This document shows positions 36,708-46,549 of a stretch of 64,000 bases of DNA, one piece after another. This DNA is from Embleya scabrispora. GTDB taxonomy: Bacteria > Actinomycetota > Actinomycetes > Streptomycetales > Streptomycetaceae. The stretch spans positions 4,753,501 to 4,817,500 of the forward strand of contig NZ_MWQN01000001.1 in NCBI RefSeq assembly GCF_002024165.1, written 5' to 3'. A model generated the notes under the pieces. It was not told the origin of the DNA. It did not search any database and worked only from the letters and a program-made list of their open reading frames with translations. The position numbers and the translations under genes were made by a program. The first letter of the stretch is position 1. Each line of letters opens with the position of its first letter.

Positions 36708-36939
36708 GCGTCCCGCTCCTGAACCTCGTCCGTGATGTCCGTGCCGCCTCCGGCCGTGTCGGACGCTACCGCATGGCCGGGCCCGTGGAGCCCGCCGGAC
36801 ATCCGGCGGTCGACCCGCGTACCCCGGGCGGACGTGCGCGAGATGGCTCCCGGACCGGATACTGTTGTCCTTCTCCGACCCGCCCTCCGGCGGTCGACGC
36901 ACCTAAGACAACAGCACACGCAGCCGAGGAGTCACCCGG

Positions 36940-37506
36940 ATGAGCACCACCACGTTGGACCGGCTGCGGGAGTTGCTGGAGCCGGTGGTATCGACCCTGG
37001 GCGTGGATCTCGAGGAGGTTTCCCTCACTCCCGCCGGCAAGCGGCGTGTGCTGCGCGTGATGGTGGCCGCCGACGGCGGCGTCGACCTGGACAAGGTCGC
37101 CGAGGTCAGCCGCGCGGTCTCCGAGGTGCTCGACCCGAGCGATGTGCTCGGCTCGCTGCCCTACCTGCTCGAAGTCACCACCCCCGGCGTGGACCGCCCG
37201 CTGACGCTGGAGCGGCACTGGCGCCGCGCGGCGGATCGACTGGTCCTGGTGCAGCTGCACGACGGCGGCACGGTGACCGGCCGGATCGGCGCGAGCGACG
37301 CGGAGGGCGTGGAACTGGACGTCGACGGCACGCCGCGGCGGTTGACCTGGGACGAGGTGGCCAAGGCCGTCGTACAGGTCGAGTTCAACCGCAAGGGCAA
37401 GGACTCGGCGACGACCGCCGAGACCGAAGAGGACGACGAGGACGACGAGGACACCGGTGTCGAGCACGACACCGACGCGGACGACACCATGGACGAGGAG
37501 GCGTAG
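36940..37506 (+). CDS. rimP: Ribosome maturation factor RimP
   Basis: 188 residues. LEPVVSTLGVDLEEVSLTPAG and LRVMVAADGGVDLDKVAEVSR are the RimP N-domain, and EVTTPGVDRPLTLERHWRRA its signature. The last 40 residues are very acidic (Glu/Asp-rich), a common actinobacterial extra. RimP is needed for 30S subunit assembly. CGAGGAG precedes the ATG. First gene of the classic rimP-nusA-ylxR-infB operon. Confidence 0.95.
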   Translation: MSTTTLDRLRELLEPVVSTLGVDLEEVSLTPAGKRRVLRVMVAADGGVDLDKVAEVSRAVSEVLDPSDVLGSLPYLLEVTTPGVDRPLTLERHWRRAADRLVLVQLHDGGTVTGRIGASDAEGVELDVDGTPRRLTWDEVAKAVVQVEFNRKGKDSATTAETEEDDEDDEDTGVEHDTDADDTMDEEA

Positions 37507-37509
37507 GAC

Positions 37510-38532
37510 GTGGACATCGACATGAGCGCCCTGCGCGGGCTCGAGCGCGAAAAAGAGATCAAGTTCGACCTCCTGGTCGAGGCCATCGAGTCGGCCCTGT
37601 TGATCGCCTACCACCGCACCGAGGGCAGCCTGCCCAAGGCGCGCGTGGAGCTGGACCGGGCAAGCGGTCACGTCACCGTATGGGCGACCGAGACCGACGA
37701 GGCCGGTCAGCGCGTGCGCGAGTTCGACGACACCCCGGACGACTTCGGCCGGATCGCGGCGACCACCGCCAAGCAGGTGATCCTGCAGCGGTTGCGCGAC
37801 GCCGAGGAGGAGATCACGTTCGGCGAGTTCGCCGGCCGTGAGGGCGAGATCGTCGCCGGTGTGGTCCAGCAGGGCAAGGACAACCGCAACGTCCTGGTGG
37901 ACCTGGGTCGCATCGAGGCGATCCTGCCGCCCCAGGAGCAGGTGCCGGGCGAGCGGTACGCACACGGCATGCGCCTGCGCTGCTATGTCGTACAGGTGCG
38001 GCGTGGGCCCAAGGGGCCGTCCATCACGCTCTCGCGCACCCACCCCAACCTGGTGCGGAGGCTGTTCGCGCTGGAGGTCCCGGAGATCGCCGACGGCAGC
38101 GTCGAGATCGCCGCGATCGCCCGCGAGGCCGGCCACCGCTCCAAGATCGCCGTCTACTCCACGCGCGCCGGGCTCAACCCCAAGGGCGCGTGCATCGGGC
38201 CGATGGGCGCGCGCGTGCGCGCCGTGATGGCCGAGTTGAACGGCGAGAAGATCGACATCGTCGACTGGTCGGACGACCCCGCGCGGATGGTGGCCAACGC
38301 GCTGTCGCCGGCGCGGGTGAGCAAGGTCGAGATCGTGGACCTCGCCGCGCGCTCCGCCCGGGTGACGGTGCCCGACTACCAGCTCTCGCTGGCGATCGGC
38401 AAGGAAGGGCAGAATGCCCGACTTGCCGCGCGATTGACCGGATGGCGCATCGACATCCGGCCGGACACCGAGACCACCGATTCGGACGATCGCACCCGGT
38501 CGACCGAACCAGGTCGCGGTGAGGAGCGGTAG
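37510..38532 (+). CDS. nusA: Transcription termination/antitermination factor NusA
   Basis: 340 residues, the usual short actinobacterial length. N-domain 1-105 ([20 protein letters not shown]), S1 domain ([19 protein letters not shown]), KH1 with [20 protein letters not shown], and KH2 with [19 protein letters not shown]. NusA controls RNA polymerase pausing and termination. The GTG at 37510 follows the rimP stop by 3 bp, with GAGGAGG inside the rimP end. Confidence 0.96.
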   Translation: MDIDMSALRGLEREKEIKFDLLVEAIESALLIAYHRTEGSLPKARVELDRASGHVTVWATETDEAGQRVREFDDTPDDFGRIAATTAKQVILQRLRDAEEEITFGEFAGREGEIVAGVVQQGKDNRNVLVDLGRIEAILPPQEQVPGERYAHGMRLRCYVVQVRRGPKGPSITLSRTHPNLVRRLFALEVPEIADGSVEIAAIAREAGHRSKIAVYSTRAGLNPKGACIGPMGARVRAVMAELNGEKIDIVDWSDDPARMVANALSPARVSKVEIVDLAARSARVTVPDYQLSLAIGKEGQNARLAARLTGWRIDIRPDTETTDSDDRTRSTEPGRGEER

Positions 38533-38540
38533 ACTTGAAC

Positions 38541-38909
38541 ATGTCTGGTCGCAGGCGTGCCCGAGCATGCCCTCGTACAAGGTCGGAAGAGCGGGAGATT
38601 TCCGCTTCCCCGTGCCGAACGTGCGTGGGTTGTCGGCAGCGTGCGGCCAAGGCCGACCTATTGCGGGTCGTGGCGGTCGAGGGCGTTTGTGTCCCCGATC
38701 CCCGCGGCCGAATGCCCGGGCGGGGAGCGCATCTGCACCCCGATCCGGAGTGCCTGGCCCAGGCGGAGCGCCGCAAGGCGTTCGTTCGGGCTTTGCGCGT
38801 GCCGGGGCCGCTGGACTCGGCACCACTGCGTGCTTTTTTGAGCGGTGATGGGTTGTCAGAGGTCGGTCGGACAGGTCCAGCGAAGCGGTACCTCGCGAGT
38901 CGGAAGTAG
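38541..38909 (+). CDS. ylxR: YlxR/DUF448 RNA-binding protein
   Basis: 122 residues. RTCVGCRQRAAKADLLRVV and GRGAHLHPDPECLAQAERRKAF are the YlxR signature. The family is nearly always found between nusA and infB and is thought to bind RNA. The best Shine-Dalgarno spacing (GAGGAG, 8 bases) favours TTG 38535, which would add two residues to the ATG 38541 used here. The C-terminal tail (from about residue 95) is not conserved. Confidence 0.88.
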   Translation: MSGRRRARACPRTRSEEREISASPCRTCVGCRQRAAKADLLRVVAVEGVCVPDPRGRMPGRGAHLHPDPECLAQAERRKAFVRALRVPGPLDSAPLRAFLSGDGLSEVGRTGPAKRYLASRK

Positions 38910-38920
38910 GTCGAGATTGC

Positions 38921-38951
38921 GATGAGCACTCGATGAGTACGCGATGAGTAC
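38921..38951 (+). repeat. Three 11-bp tandem copies of GATGAGYAC before infB
   Basis: Copies start at 38921, 38932 and 38943; each is GATGAG(C or T)AC plus two spacer bases. They lie in the 98-bp gap between ylxR and infB, so they are in the leader of infB. Could be a protein-binding array or a chance slippage product. Confidence 0.7.
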
Positions 38952-39007
38952 AGACATGCGGTAGTGACGGTCCGGCGGACGACCAACCCCGGACCAGAAG
39001 GAGCGAC

Positions 39008-42000
39008 GTGGCAAAGGTCCGGGTATACGAACTCGCCAAGGAGTTCGGAGTCGAGAGCAAGGTCGTCATGGCCAAGCTCCAAGAACTCGGTGAGTTCGTT
39101 CGTTCGGCGTCCTCGACGATCGAGGCGCCGGTTGTTCGCAAATTGACGGAAGCACTCAAGACGGAAGGCGGGCCCGCCCGCCGCGCCCCGCGTCCGCCGG
39201 CCTCGCCCGGTGCGTCGCAGGGTGCCCCCTCCCCGCAGGGCGCCGCGCGCCCTGCCCCCGCTCCGGGCCCGCGCCCGGCGGGTGCGCCGACGCCGGGCCC
39301 GCGCCCGACGCCGCGCCCGGCCCCCCAGGGCAGCACCGCCCCGCCCGTGGTGCCGGCCGCGCCGGCCGCGGAGGCGGCTCCGGCCGCCCCGCGTCAGGCG
39401 GAGCGTCCCGCGGCACAGTCGGGTCCGCGTCCGGGCGGCGCGCCCGCTCCGGGTCCGCGTCCGGCCGCACGTCCCGCCGAGCGCGGTCCGGCCGAGCGTG
39501 GCCAGGGCGACCGCGGCCCCGCCGAGCGCGGTCCGCGTTCGGACCGTCCCGCCGCGGCCTCCTCGGGTCCGGCGGCGGGCAGCCGTCCGGGTCCGCGTCC
39601 GGGTGGTCCCGGTCAGGGCGGCCCCGGTGGTCGTCCCGAGCGTGGTGACCGTCCCGAGCGCGGCGAGCGTTCGTCCGGTCCGCGTACCGGCGGCGCACCG
39701 TCCGCCGGTGGCCCGCGTGCCGGTGGTCCCGGTCAGGGTGGTGCCCCCCGTCCGGGTGGCGCGCGTCCGGCCGGCCCGCGTCCGGGCAACAACCCCTTCA
39801 CCTCGGGCAGCACCGGTATGCCGCGGCCGCAGGCCGCCGGCGGCGGTCGCCCCAGCCCGGGCGGCATGCCGCCGCGTCCGCAGGGTCCTGCGGCCGCCGG
39901 CCCGCGTCCGGGTGGTTCGGGTGGTCCCGCGGGCCCGCGTCCGGGTGGTAGCGCAGGCCCCGGTGGCCCGCGTCCGAACCCGGGCATGATGCCCAACCGT
40001 CCGGCGCCCGCGCGTGGCCCGGGTGGTCCCGGCCGTCCGGGCGGTGCGCCCGGACGTCCCGGTCCCGGTGGCGGCGGCGGTCGTCCGGCGGGTGCCGGCG
40101 GCGGTGGCGGTCGTCCCGGTGGTGGCGGTGGCGGCTTCGGCGGTCCCCGTCCCGGCGGTGGCGGCGGCGCTCCGGGTCGTCCCGGTGGCGGCGGCGGCTT
40201 CGCCGGTCGTCCCGGCGGCGGCGGTCGTGGCGGCCCGGGTGGTCGCGGCGGCACGCAGGGCGCGTTCGGTCGTCCCGGTGGGCGTCCGGGCCGCGCGCGC
40301 AAGTCGAAGCGTCAGCGTCGTCAAGAGTTCGACCAGATGCAGGCTCCGTCCGCCGGTGGCGTGATGGCTCCTCGCGGCAACGGGCGGGTCGTCCGGATGT
40401 CGCGCGGTGCCTCGCTCACCGACTTCGCGGAGAAGATCAACGCGAACCCGGCGGCACTGGTCCAGATCATGTTCAACCTGGGCTCGATGCTGACCGCGAC
40501 GCAGTCGGTGAGCGACGACGAGCTGCAGACCCTCGGGGCCGAGCTCGACTTCGTGATCCAGATCGTCTCCCCGGAGGAGGAGGACCGCGAGCTGCTCGAG
40601 TCCTTCGACCTCGAATGGGGCGAGGACGAGGGCGACGAGGACGACCTCGAGGCGCGTCCGCCGGTGGTCACCGTCATGGGTCACGTCGACCACGGCAAGA
40701 CCCGCCTGCTCGACGCGATCCGCAAGACGAACGTGATCGCGGGCGAGGCCGGCGGCATCACCCAGCACATCGGTGCCTACCAGGTCGCGACCACGGTCAA
40801 CGACGTCGACCGCAAGATCACCCTGATCGACACCCCCGGTCACGAGGCGTTCACCGCCATGCGTGCCCGCGGCGCCAAGTCGACGGACATCGCGATCCTC
40901 GTGGTCGCGGCGGACGACGGCGTGAAGCCGCAGACGATCGAGGCGCTCAACCACGCGCAGGCCGCGGGCGTGCCGATCGTGGTGGCGGTCAACAAGATCG
41001 ACAAGGAGGGCGCGGACCCGACCAAGGTGCGCGGCCAGCTCACCGAGTACGGGCTCGTGGCCGAGGAGTACGGCGGCGACACGATGTTCGTCGACATCTC
41101 GGCGAAGCAGGGCATGGGCATCGACGACCTGCTGGAAGCGGTCGTGCTGACCGCCGACGCGGCTCTCGAGCTCACCGCCAACCCGCACCAGGAGGCCCAG
41201 GGCATCGCGATCGAGGGTCACCTCGACAAGGGCCGCGGCCCGGTCGCCACCGTCCTGGTCCAGCGCGGCACGCTGCACATCGGCGACGCGATCGTGGTCG
41301 GCGAGGCGTACGGCCGCGTCCGCGCGATGATCGACGAGAACGGCAACAACCTCACCGAGGCCACGCCGTCGCGTCCGGTCATGGTGCTCGGCCTGACCTC
41401 GGTGCCCGGCGCCGGTGACAACTTCCTCGTGGTCGAGGAAGAGCGCACCGCGCGGCAGATCGCCGAGAAGCGGGCGGCCCGGGAGCGCAACGCGGTCCTG
41501 GCCCGTCGGTCGAAGCGGGTCTCGCTGGAGGACCTGGACAAGGCCCTCAAGGCCGGCGAGATGCAGCAGCTCAACCTCATCCTCAAGGGCGACGGCTCCG
41601 GTTCGGTGGAGGCGTTGGAGGACGCGCTGCTCAACCTGGACGTCGGCGAAGAGGTCGAGCTGCGGATCATCGACCGCGGCGTCGGTGCCATCACCGAGTC
41701 CAACGTCACCCTGGCGATGGCCTCGGACGCGATCATCATCGGCTTCAACGTCCGGCCGGAGGGCCGGGCGCGGACGATGGCCGACCGCGAGGGCGTCGAC
41801 ATCCGCTTCTACTCGGTGATCTACCAGGCCATCGAGGAGATCGAGGCCGCGCTCAAGGGCATGCTCAAGCCCGAGTTCGAAGAGGTCCAGCTGGGCACGG
41901 CGCAGATTCGCGCGGTGTTCCGCTCCTCCAAGCTCGGCAACATCGCGGGCTGCATGGTCACCGGCGGGACGATCAAGCGCAACACCAAGGCGCGGATCAT

Positions 42001-42178
42001 CCGGCAGGGGGCCGTGGTCGCCGACAACCTCAACGTCGAGGGCCTGCGCCGCGAGAAGGACGACGTCACCGAGGTCCGCGAGGGCTTCGAGTGCGGTATC
42101 AACCTCGGTTCGTTCAACGACATCAAGGTCGAGGACGTCATCGAGACGTTCGAGATGCGGGAGAAGCCGCGAGGCTGA
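39008..42178 (+). CDS. infB: Translation initiation factor IF-2
   Basis: 1056 residues. The IF2 N-domain ([20 protein letters not shown], 3-50) is followed by about 380 residues of Gly/Pro/Arg-rich low-complexity linker, then the GTPase: GHVDHGKT (near 558), [12 protein letters not shown] and SAKQGMGI, and domains II-IV to the end. IF-2 brings initiator tRNA to the ribosome. Long linkers are usual in actinobacteria; this one is near the long end. GTG 39008 is preceded by AAGGAGCGAC. Last gene of the nusA operon. Confidence 0.96.
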   Translation: MAKVRVYELAKEFGVESKVVMAKLQELGEFVRSASSTIEAPVVRKLTEALKTEGGPARRAPRPPASPGASQGAPSPQGAARPAPAPGPRPAGAPTPGPRPTPRPAPQGSTAPPVVPAAPAAEAAPAAPRQAERPAAQSGPRPGGAPAPGPRPAARPAERGPAERGQGDRGPAERGPRSDRPAAASSGPAAGSRPGPRPGGPGQGGPGGRPERGDRPERGERSSGPRTGGAPSAGGPRAGGPGQGGAPRPGGARPAGPRPGNNPFTSGSTGMPRPQAAGGGRPSPGGMPPRPQGPAAAGPRPGGSGGPAGPRPGGSAGPGGPRPNPGMMPNRPAPARGPGGPGRPGGAPGRPGPGGGGGRPAGAGGGGGRPGGGGGGFGGPRPGGGGGAPGRPGGGGGFAGRPGGGGRGGPGGRGGTQGAFGRPGGRPGRARKSKRQRRQEFDQMQAPSAGGVMAPRGNGRVVRMSRGASLTDFAEKINANPAALVQIMFNLGSMLTATQSVSDDELQTLGAELDFVIQIVSPEEEDRELLESFDLEWGEDEGDEDDLEARPPVVTVMGHVDHGKTRLLDAIRKTNVIAGEAGGITQHIGAYQVATTVNDVDRKITLIDTPGHEAFTAMRARGAKSTDIAILVVAADDGVKPQTIEALNHAQAAGVPIVVAVNKIDKEGADPTKVRGQLTEYGLVAEEYGGDTMFVDISAKQGMGIDDLLEAVVLTADAALELTANPHQEAQGIAIEGHLDKGRGPVATVLVQRGTLHIGDAIVVGEAYGRVRAMIDENGNNLTEATPSRPVMVLGLTSVPGAGDNFLVVEEERTARQIAEKRAARERNAVLARRSKRVSLEDLDKALKAGEMQQLNLILKGDGSGSVEALEDALLNLDVGEEVELRIIDRGVGAITESNVTLAMASDAIIIGFNVRPEGRARTMADREGVDIRFYSVIYQAIEEIEAALKGMLKPEFEEVQLGTAQIRAVFRSSKLGNIAGCMVTGGTIKRNTKARIIRQGAVVADNLNVEGLRREKDDVTEVREGFECGINLGSFNDIKVEDVIETFEMREKPRG

Positions 42179-42253
42179 TCCGGTAGGGCGTTCGAGCGCC
42201 TCCGGCCGCCGATCCGGTGGTCGAAGGCACTCGGACCCACCGAGACGACGCGA

Positions 42254-42285
42254 CGGATCCGCCCGGTGCACACCGGGCGGATCCG
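42254..42285 (+). terminator. Terminator after infB
   Basis: A 15-bp perfect stem (42254-42268 with 42271-42285) with almost no loop lies 76 bp after the infB stop. Confidence 0.75.
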
Positions 42286-42403
42286 CCGTGTCGCGAAGCA
42301 GAGTGGTGGTATCCGGGCCGCGACGTGCGTGCCCGGTTCTTTTCGTCGGCGGCCCCCGGTGGCCCCGACCCGAGGCCTCCCGGGCCGGCCAGGCCCGTCG
42401 CCT

Positions 42404-42697
42404 ATGTTTGTGGGAACGATCAGCCTCGATGTGTTGTTCGGCGATGTGCACTCGTTGAAGGAAAAACGATCTTTGATCCGCCCCATCCTGGCGGACCTTC
42501 AGCGCAAGAATGCCGTTGCCGCCGCCGAGGTGGAGCATCAGGATCTGCATCGGCGCAGCGTGATCGGGGTCGCGGTGGTCTCCGCGACCGTCGAGCGGTG
42601 CGCCGAGGTGTTGGACAGTTGCGAGCGGCTCGTCGCCGGCCGGCCCGAGTTGGATCTGCTCTCCGCACGCCGCAGGGTGTACGGGGACGACGACTGA
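42404..42697 (+). CDS. DUF503 protein (YlxP-like)
   Basis: 97 residues. MFVGTISLDVLFGDVHSLKE begins the DUF503 family, and VEHQDLHRRSVIGVAVVS is conserved. The family lies between infB and rbfA in many genomes; it is a small ferredoxin-like fold protein of unknown role, perhaps in ribosome assembly by context. ATG 42404 matches the family length. Confidence 0.88.
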   Translation: MFVGTISLDVLFGDVHSLKEKRSLIRPILADLQRKNAVAAAEVEHQDLHRRSVIGVAVVSATVERCAEVLDSCERLVAGRPELDLLSARRRVYGDDD

Positions 42698-42825
42698 CGA
42701 ACCCGGCGAGGGTGGTCGCCCTCGCCCTCGCCGTCGCAGAGAAGAAGAACGAGAGCGGTCCTCGCGCCCGGTGATCCCGGGCGCGGGGAACCCCGCCGAA
42801 ACGCCGAGCAATCGCAGGAGGATCA

Positions 42826-43320
42826 GTGGCCGACACCGCGCGGGCGCGCAAACTCGCGGACCGCATCCAGGTCGTGGTCGCGGAGACCTTGGAGCGCCGG
42901 ATCAAGGACCCCCGTCTGGGGTTCGTGACGATCACCGCCGCACGAGTGACCGGTGACCTCCGTGAGGCGACCGTGTTCTACACGGTCTACGGCGACGAGA
43001 CCGAGCGCGCGGCGACCGCCGCCGCGCTGGAGAGCGCCAAGGGCGTGCTCCGCAGCGAGGTGGGCCGGCAGACCGGCGTGCGCCACACCCCGTCGCTGAC
43101 GTTCGTCGCCGATGCCCTTCCGGACAGCGCCAAACTCATCGACGATCTCCTCGCCCGGGCACAGCAGGCCGATGCGGCGGTACGCTCAACCGCCGCAGGC
43201 GCCGGTTATGCCGGTGACGCGGACCCCTATCGGACCCCGGCCGCGGGCGATGCCGACGACTCCGACGACGAGTCGACGGCGAAGACCGAGGCGGACACAC
43301 AGGAGGGCGACCGACCTTGA
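42826..43320 (+). CDS. rbfA: 30S ribosome-binding factor RbfA
   Basis: 164 residues. [22 protein letters not shown] and [16 protein letters not shown] are RbfA signatures; [21 protein letters not shown] is the last strand and helix. The C-terminal ~40 residues are an acidic, poorly conserved tail. RbfA helps 16S rRNA maturation and cold growth. GTG 42826 follows AGGAGG. Its stop overlaps the TTG of the next gene (TTGA). Confidence 0.94.
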   Translation: MADTARARKLADRIQVVVAETLERRIKDPRLGFVTITAARVTGDLREATVFYTVYGDETERAATAAALESAKGVLRSEVGRQTGVRHTPSLTFVADALPDSAKLIDDLLARAQQADAAVRSTAAGAGYAGDADPYRTPAAGDADDSDDESTAKTEADTQEGDRP

Positions 43321-44447
43321 CACCAGGCGTGGCGGCGGACCGGGACTCCGGTCCGGCCGCGGGAGCGAAGCCGCGGACCGGCGGTGGTTCCGACGCGGAG
43401 ACGAGGCCGCCGACCGCGCCGGGTGCGGCCGACTGGGACGAGGCGGTACGCCTGCTCCTGACGGCCGAGGACATCACCCTGCTGGCCCACGTCAGCCCCG
43501 ACGGCGACGCGCTGGGTTCGGCGCTCGCCGTCGGGCTCGCGCTGCGCGAGCTGGGGCGGAGCGTGCGGGTCTCCTATGGCGACGACCCCCTCGTGGTGCC
43601 GTCCTCGTTGGAGTTCCTGCCCGGTCAGGACCTGCTGGTGCCGCATACCGAGGTCCCCGAGGAGCCGGAGTTGGTCGCGGTCTTCGACGCGGCCGGTTCG
43701 GCCCGGCTCGGCCTGCTCGAAGGCAGGGCCAAGGCGGCCGGGACGCTCCTGGTGGTCGACCACCACGCCTCCAACACCCGGTTCGGCACCCACCACCTGA
43801 TCGACATCGACGCGCCCGCCACCGCGGTGCTCGCCGACGAGTTGATCACCCGGCTCGGCGCCACGCTGACCACCGACATCGCCACCGCGCTGTACACCGG
43901 CCTGGTCACCGACACGGGCTCGTTCAAGTACGTGGGGACCACGCCCGAGACGCACACCTTCGCGGCCCGGCTGATGGCCACCGGGATAAGGCACGACCTG
44001 ATCCAGCGGGCGATCTGGGACACCTGCCGATTCGGCTACCTCAAGGTGCTCGCCGCCGCCCTCGCCGGGGCCCGGCTCGACACCGGCGCGGCCGGCGGTC
44101 TGGGCCTGGTCTCCACGGTGATCACCCGCGCCGAGCGGGCCGCGCACGGGATCCGCCTGGACGAGATCGAGGGCGTGATCGACGTGGTCCGCAAGAGCGG
44201 CGAGGCCGAGGTCGCGCTGGTGCTCAAGGAGGACGACGACGGCGCGCTGCGCGCCTCCGCGCGGTCCAAGGGCGCGGTGGACCTGGGACGGGTCTGCGGC
44301 GCCTTCGGCGGCGGCGGACACGCGTTCGCGGCGGGTTTCACCGCATACGATCCACCGGCCGAGGTGGTAGCCCGATTCCGGGACCTCCTCGCCGACGCAC
44401 TACTGCCGGTCGCCCCGGCGCAGGCAACCCCGGGAGACGACGCGTGA
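43317..44447 (+). CDS. DHH-family phosphoesterase (NrnA-like)
   Basis: 376 residues. Motifs: [34 protein letters not shown] (the DHH motif) and [11 protein letters not shown] of the DHHA1 domain. This family includes NrnA, which degrades very short RNAs and dephosphorylates pAp. The TTG at 43317 overlaps the rbfA stop; GTG 43329 is an alternative. Its stop overlaps the truB start (GTGA), so rbfA, this gene and truB are translationally coupled. Confidence 0.9.
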   Translation: MTPGVAADRDSGPAAGAKPRTGGGSDAETRPPTAPGAADWDEAVRLLLTAEDITLLAHVSPDGDALGSALAVGLALRELGRSVRVSYGDDPLVVPSSLEFLPGQDLLVPHTEVPEEPELVAVFDAAGSARLGLLEGRAKAAGTLLVVDHHASNTRFGTHHLIDIDAPATAVLADELITRLGATLTTDIATALYTGLVTDTGSFKYVGTTPETHTFAARLMATGIRHDLIQRAIWDTCRFGYLKVLAAALAGARLDTGAAGGLGLVSTVITRAERAAHGIRLDEIEGVIDVVRKSGEAEVALVLKEDDDGALRASARSKGAVDLGRVCGAFGGGGHAFAAGFTAYDPPAEVVARFRDLLADALLPVAPAQATPGDDA

Positions 44448-45337
44448 AGCGCCGCAACGCAGGACCCCCGCCGCCCGACGGTCTGGTGATCGTGGACAAG
44501 CCGGCCGGACTGACCTCGCACGACGTGGTGGGCCGGCTGCGCCGGATCGCCGGTACCCGCCGGGTGGGCCACGCCGGGACGTTGGACCCGATGGCCACCG
44601 GCGTCCTGGTGATCGGTGTCGAGAAGGCCACGCGCCTGCTCGGCCACCTCGCGCTCACAGAGAAGGGCTACGACGGCACGATCCGGCTCGGGCAGAACAC
44701 GGTCACCGACGATGCCGAGGGCGAGGTCACCGACTCGACCCCGGCCGGGCACGTGGGCGACGCCGCGATCGCGGCGGGAGTGGCCGCGCTGACCGGGCCG
44801 ATCATGCAGGTGCCCTCGAAGGTGTCGGCGATCAAGATCGACGGCAAGCGTTCCTACTCGCGGGTGCGGGCCGGCGAGGAGTTCGAGCTGGCCGCCCGCC
44901 CGGTCACCGTCTCCGCGTTCGAGGTGCTGGCCACCCGTCGCGAGGGCGAGACGATCGACCTGGACGTGCGGGTGACCTGCTCGTCCGGCACCTACATCCG
45001 GGCGCTGGCCCGGGACCTGGGCGCCGGGCTCGGCGTGGGCGGCCACCTGACGGCGCTGCGGCGCACCAGGGTCGGTCCGTACGGCCTGGACCGTGCTCGC
45101 ACGCTGGAGGAGTTGGAGGAGTCCTTCGGCGTGTTGCCGATAGCCGACGCGGCCGCGGCGGCGTTCCCGCGCCGCGAGGTGAGCGAGGACGAGGCGCGGG
45201 CGGTCTCGCACGGCGGGCGGCTGCCGGCGGACGAGGCGTCGGGGCCGGTGGGCGTGTTCGGGCCGGACGGGACGTTCCTGGCGTTGGTGGAGAACAGCGG
45301 GGGCGTGGCGCGGCCGCTCGCGGTGTTCGTGGGCTGA
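44444..45337 (+). CDS. truB: tRNA pseudouridine(55) synthase
   Basis: 297 residues. GLVIVDKPAGLTSHDVVGRL and RRVGHAGTLDPMATGVL contain the catalytic Asp; VSAIKIDGKRSYSRVRAGEE and VTCSSGTYIRALARDLG are further TruB blocks. It makes pseudouridine at position 55 of the T-loop of tRNAs. GTG 44444 shares four bases with the preceding stop. The 208-bp gap after it has only short GTGGGCTCGG-like repeats and no gene. Confidence 0.95.
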   Translation: MKRRNAGPPPPDGLVIVDKPAGLTSHDVVGRLRRIAGTRRVGHAGTLDPMATGVLVIGVEKATRLLGHLALTEKGYDGTIRLGQNTVTDDAEGEVTDSTPAGHVGDAAIAAGVAALTGPIMQVPSKVSAIKIDGKRSYSRVRAGEEFELAARPVTVSAFEVLATRREGETIDLDVRVTCSSGTYIRALARDLGAGLGVGGHLTALRRTRVGPYGLDRARTLEELEESFGVLPIADAAAAAFPRREVSEDEARAVSHGGRLPADEASGPVGVFGPDGTFLALVENSGGVARPLAVFVG

Positions 45338-45545
45338 GGTTGTGGGCTCGGCCCGTGGGCAGGGTTCGTGAGCCGAGGCCGTCGGGCGGGCTCGTGGGCT
45401 CGGTTCGTCGGTCGGATCCGGGGCTTGCCCGGGTGTGTGCTCGGGCCCGGGGTGATCGTCGCCACGGCGGGGTCGGGACCGGGCCGGGGCCGGTACGTGG
45501 GAGGCTGGACCCGCGACACACCACGGAGAACGAGGAGCGGTTACG

Positions 45546-46496
45546 GTGCAGCGTTGGCGGGGCTTGGAGGACGTCCCCAGCGATTGGGGACGCTCCGTCG
45601 TCACGATCGGGTCCTATGACGGTGTGCATCGCGGACACCGGCGGACGATCGGCCGAGCGGTCGAGATCGGTCGCGAGCGCGGTCTGCCCGTGGTCGTGGT
45701 CACGTTCGACCCGCACCCCAGCGAGGTGGTCCGCCCGGGCAGCCATCCGCCGCTGCTGACGCCGCACCATCGGCGCGCGCAGTTGATGGCGGACCTCGGG
45801 GTGGCGGCGGTCCTGGTTCTCCCGTTCACCCTCGAATTCTCCCGGCAGAGCGCGGTCGACTTCGTCCGCCAGGTGCTGGTGGACACGCTGCACGCGGCCG
45901 TGGTGGTCGAGGGACGCAACTTCCGTTTCGGCCACAAGGCGACGGGCAACGTCGCCCTCTTGGAGGAGTTGGGCGTGGCGAACGACTTCACCGTCGTCGA
46001 GCCGGAGCTGTTCGTCTCCGGCGAGGTGACCTTCTCGTCCACCGTCGTCCGGGCCCGGGTCGCCGAGGGCGACGTGGCGGGCGCGGCCGAACTGCTCGGC
46101 CGACCGCACCGGGTCGAGGGCGTGGTGGTGCGCGGGGACCAGCGCGGGCGCGAACTGGGCTATCCGACGGCCAACCTCGAGGTGCTTCCGTATACGGCGA
46201 TTCCGGCCGACGGGGTGTACGCGGGGTGGCTGGTGATCGACGGCGAGCGGTTGCCGGCGGCGATCTCGATCGGGACGAACCCGACCTTCGACGGTACGGA
46301 GCGCCGGGTCGAGGCGTACGCGCTGGACCGGACCGATCTGGACCTGTACGGGGTGCACGTCGCCGTGGACTTCCTCGAATACCTGCGCGGGACCGTGCGG
46401 TTCGAGTCGGTCGACGACCTGCTCGACCAGATGGCGCGGGACGTGAAGCGGGCGCGCGAGTTGATCGACGCGACGGATCTCGACGCCGCGCGCTGA
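45546..46496 (+). CDS. ribF: Bifunctional riboflavin kinase/FAD synthetase
   Basis: 316 residues. The N-terminal FAD synthetase half has IGSYDGVHRGHR and TFDPHP; the C-terminal kinase half has GYPTANLE, PADGVYAG and SIGTNPTFDG. FSSTVVRARV stands where most relatives have FSSTxIR. Makes FMN and FAD. GTG 45546 is preceded by GAGGAGCGG. Ends at a perfect bidirectional terminator. Confidence 0.95.
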   Translation: MQRWRGLEDVPSDWGRSVVTIGSYDGVHRGHRRTIGRAVEIGRERGLPVVVVTFDPHPSEVVRPGSHPPLLTPHHRRAQLMADLGVAAVLVLPFTLEFSRQSAVDFVRQVLVDTLHAAVVVEGRNFRFGHKATGNVALLEELGVANDFTVVEPELFVSGEVTFSSTVVRARVAEGDVAGAAELLGRPHRVEGVVVRGDQRGRELGYPTANLEVLPYTAIPADGVYAGWLVIDGERLPAAISIGTNPTFDGTERRVEAYALDRTDLDLYGVHVAVDFLEYLRGTVRFESVDDLLDQMARDVKRARELIDATDLDAAR

Positions 46497-46504
46497 GCGA
46501 ACCG

Positions 46505-46545
46505 ACGAGGGCCGCCCCGGAGACTTTCTCCGGGGCGGCCCTCGT
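46505..46545. terminator. Bidirectional terminator between ribF and the ESX locus
   Basis: A perfect 18-bp stem (46505-46522 with 46528-46545) with a 5-base loop ACTTT lies between two converging genes. It marks the edge between the translation genes and the ESX locus. Confidence 0.9.
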
Positions 46546-46549
46546 GCGT

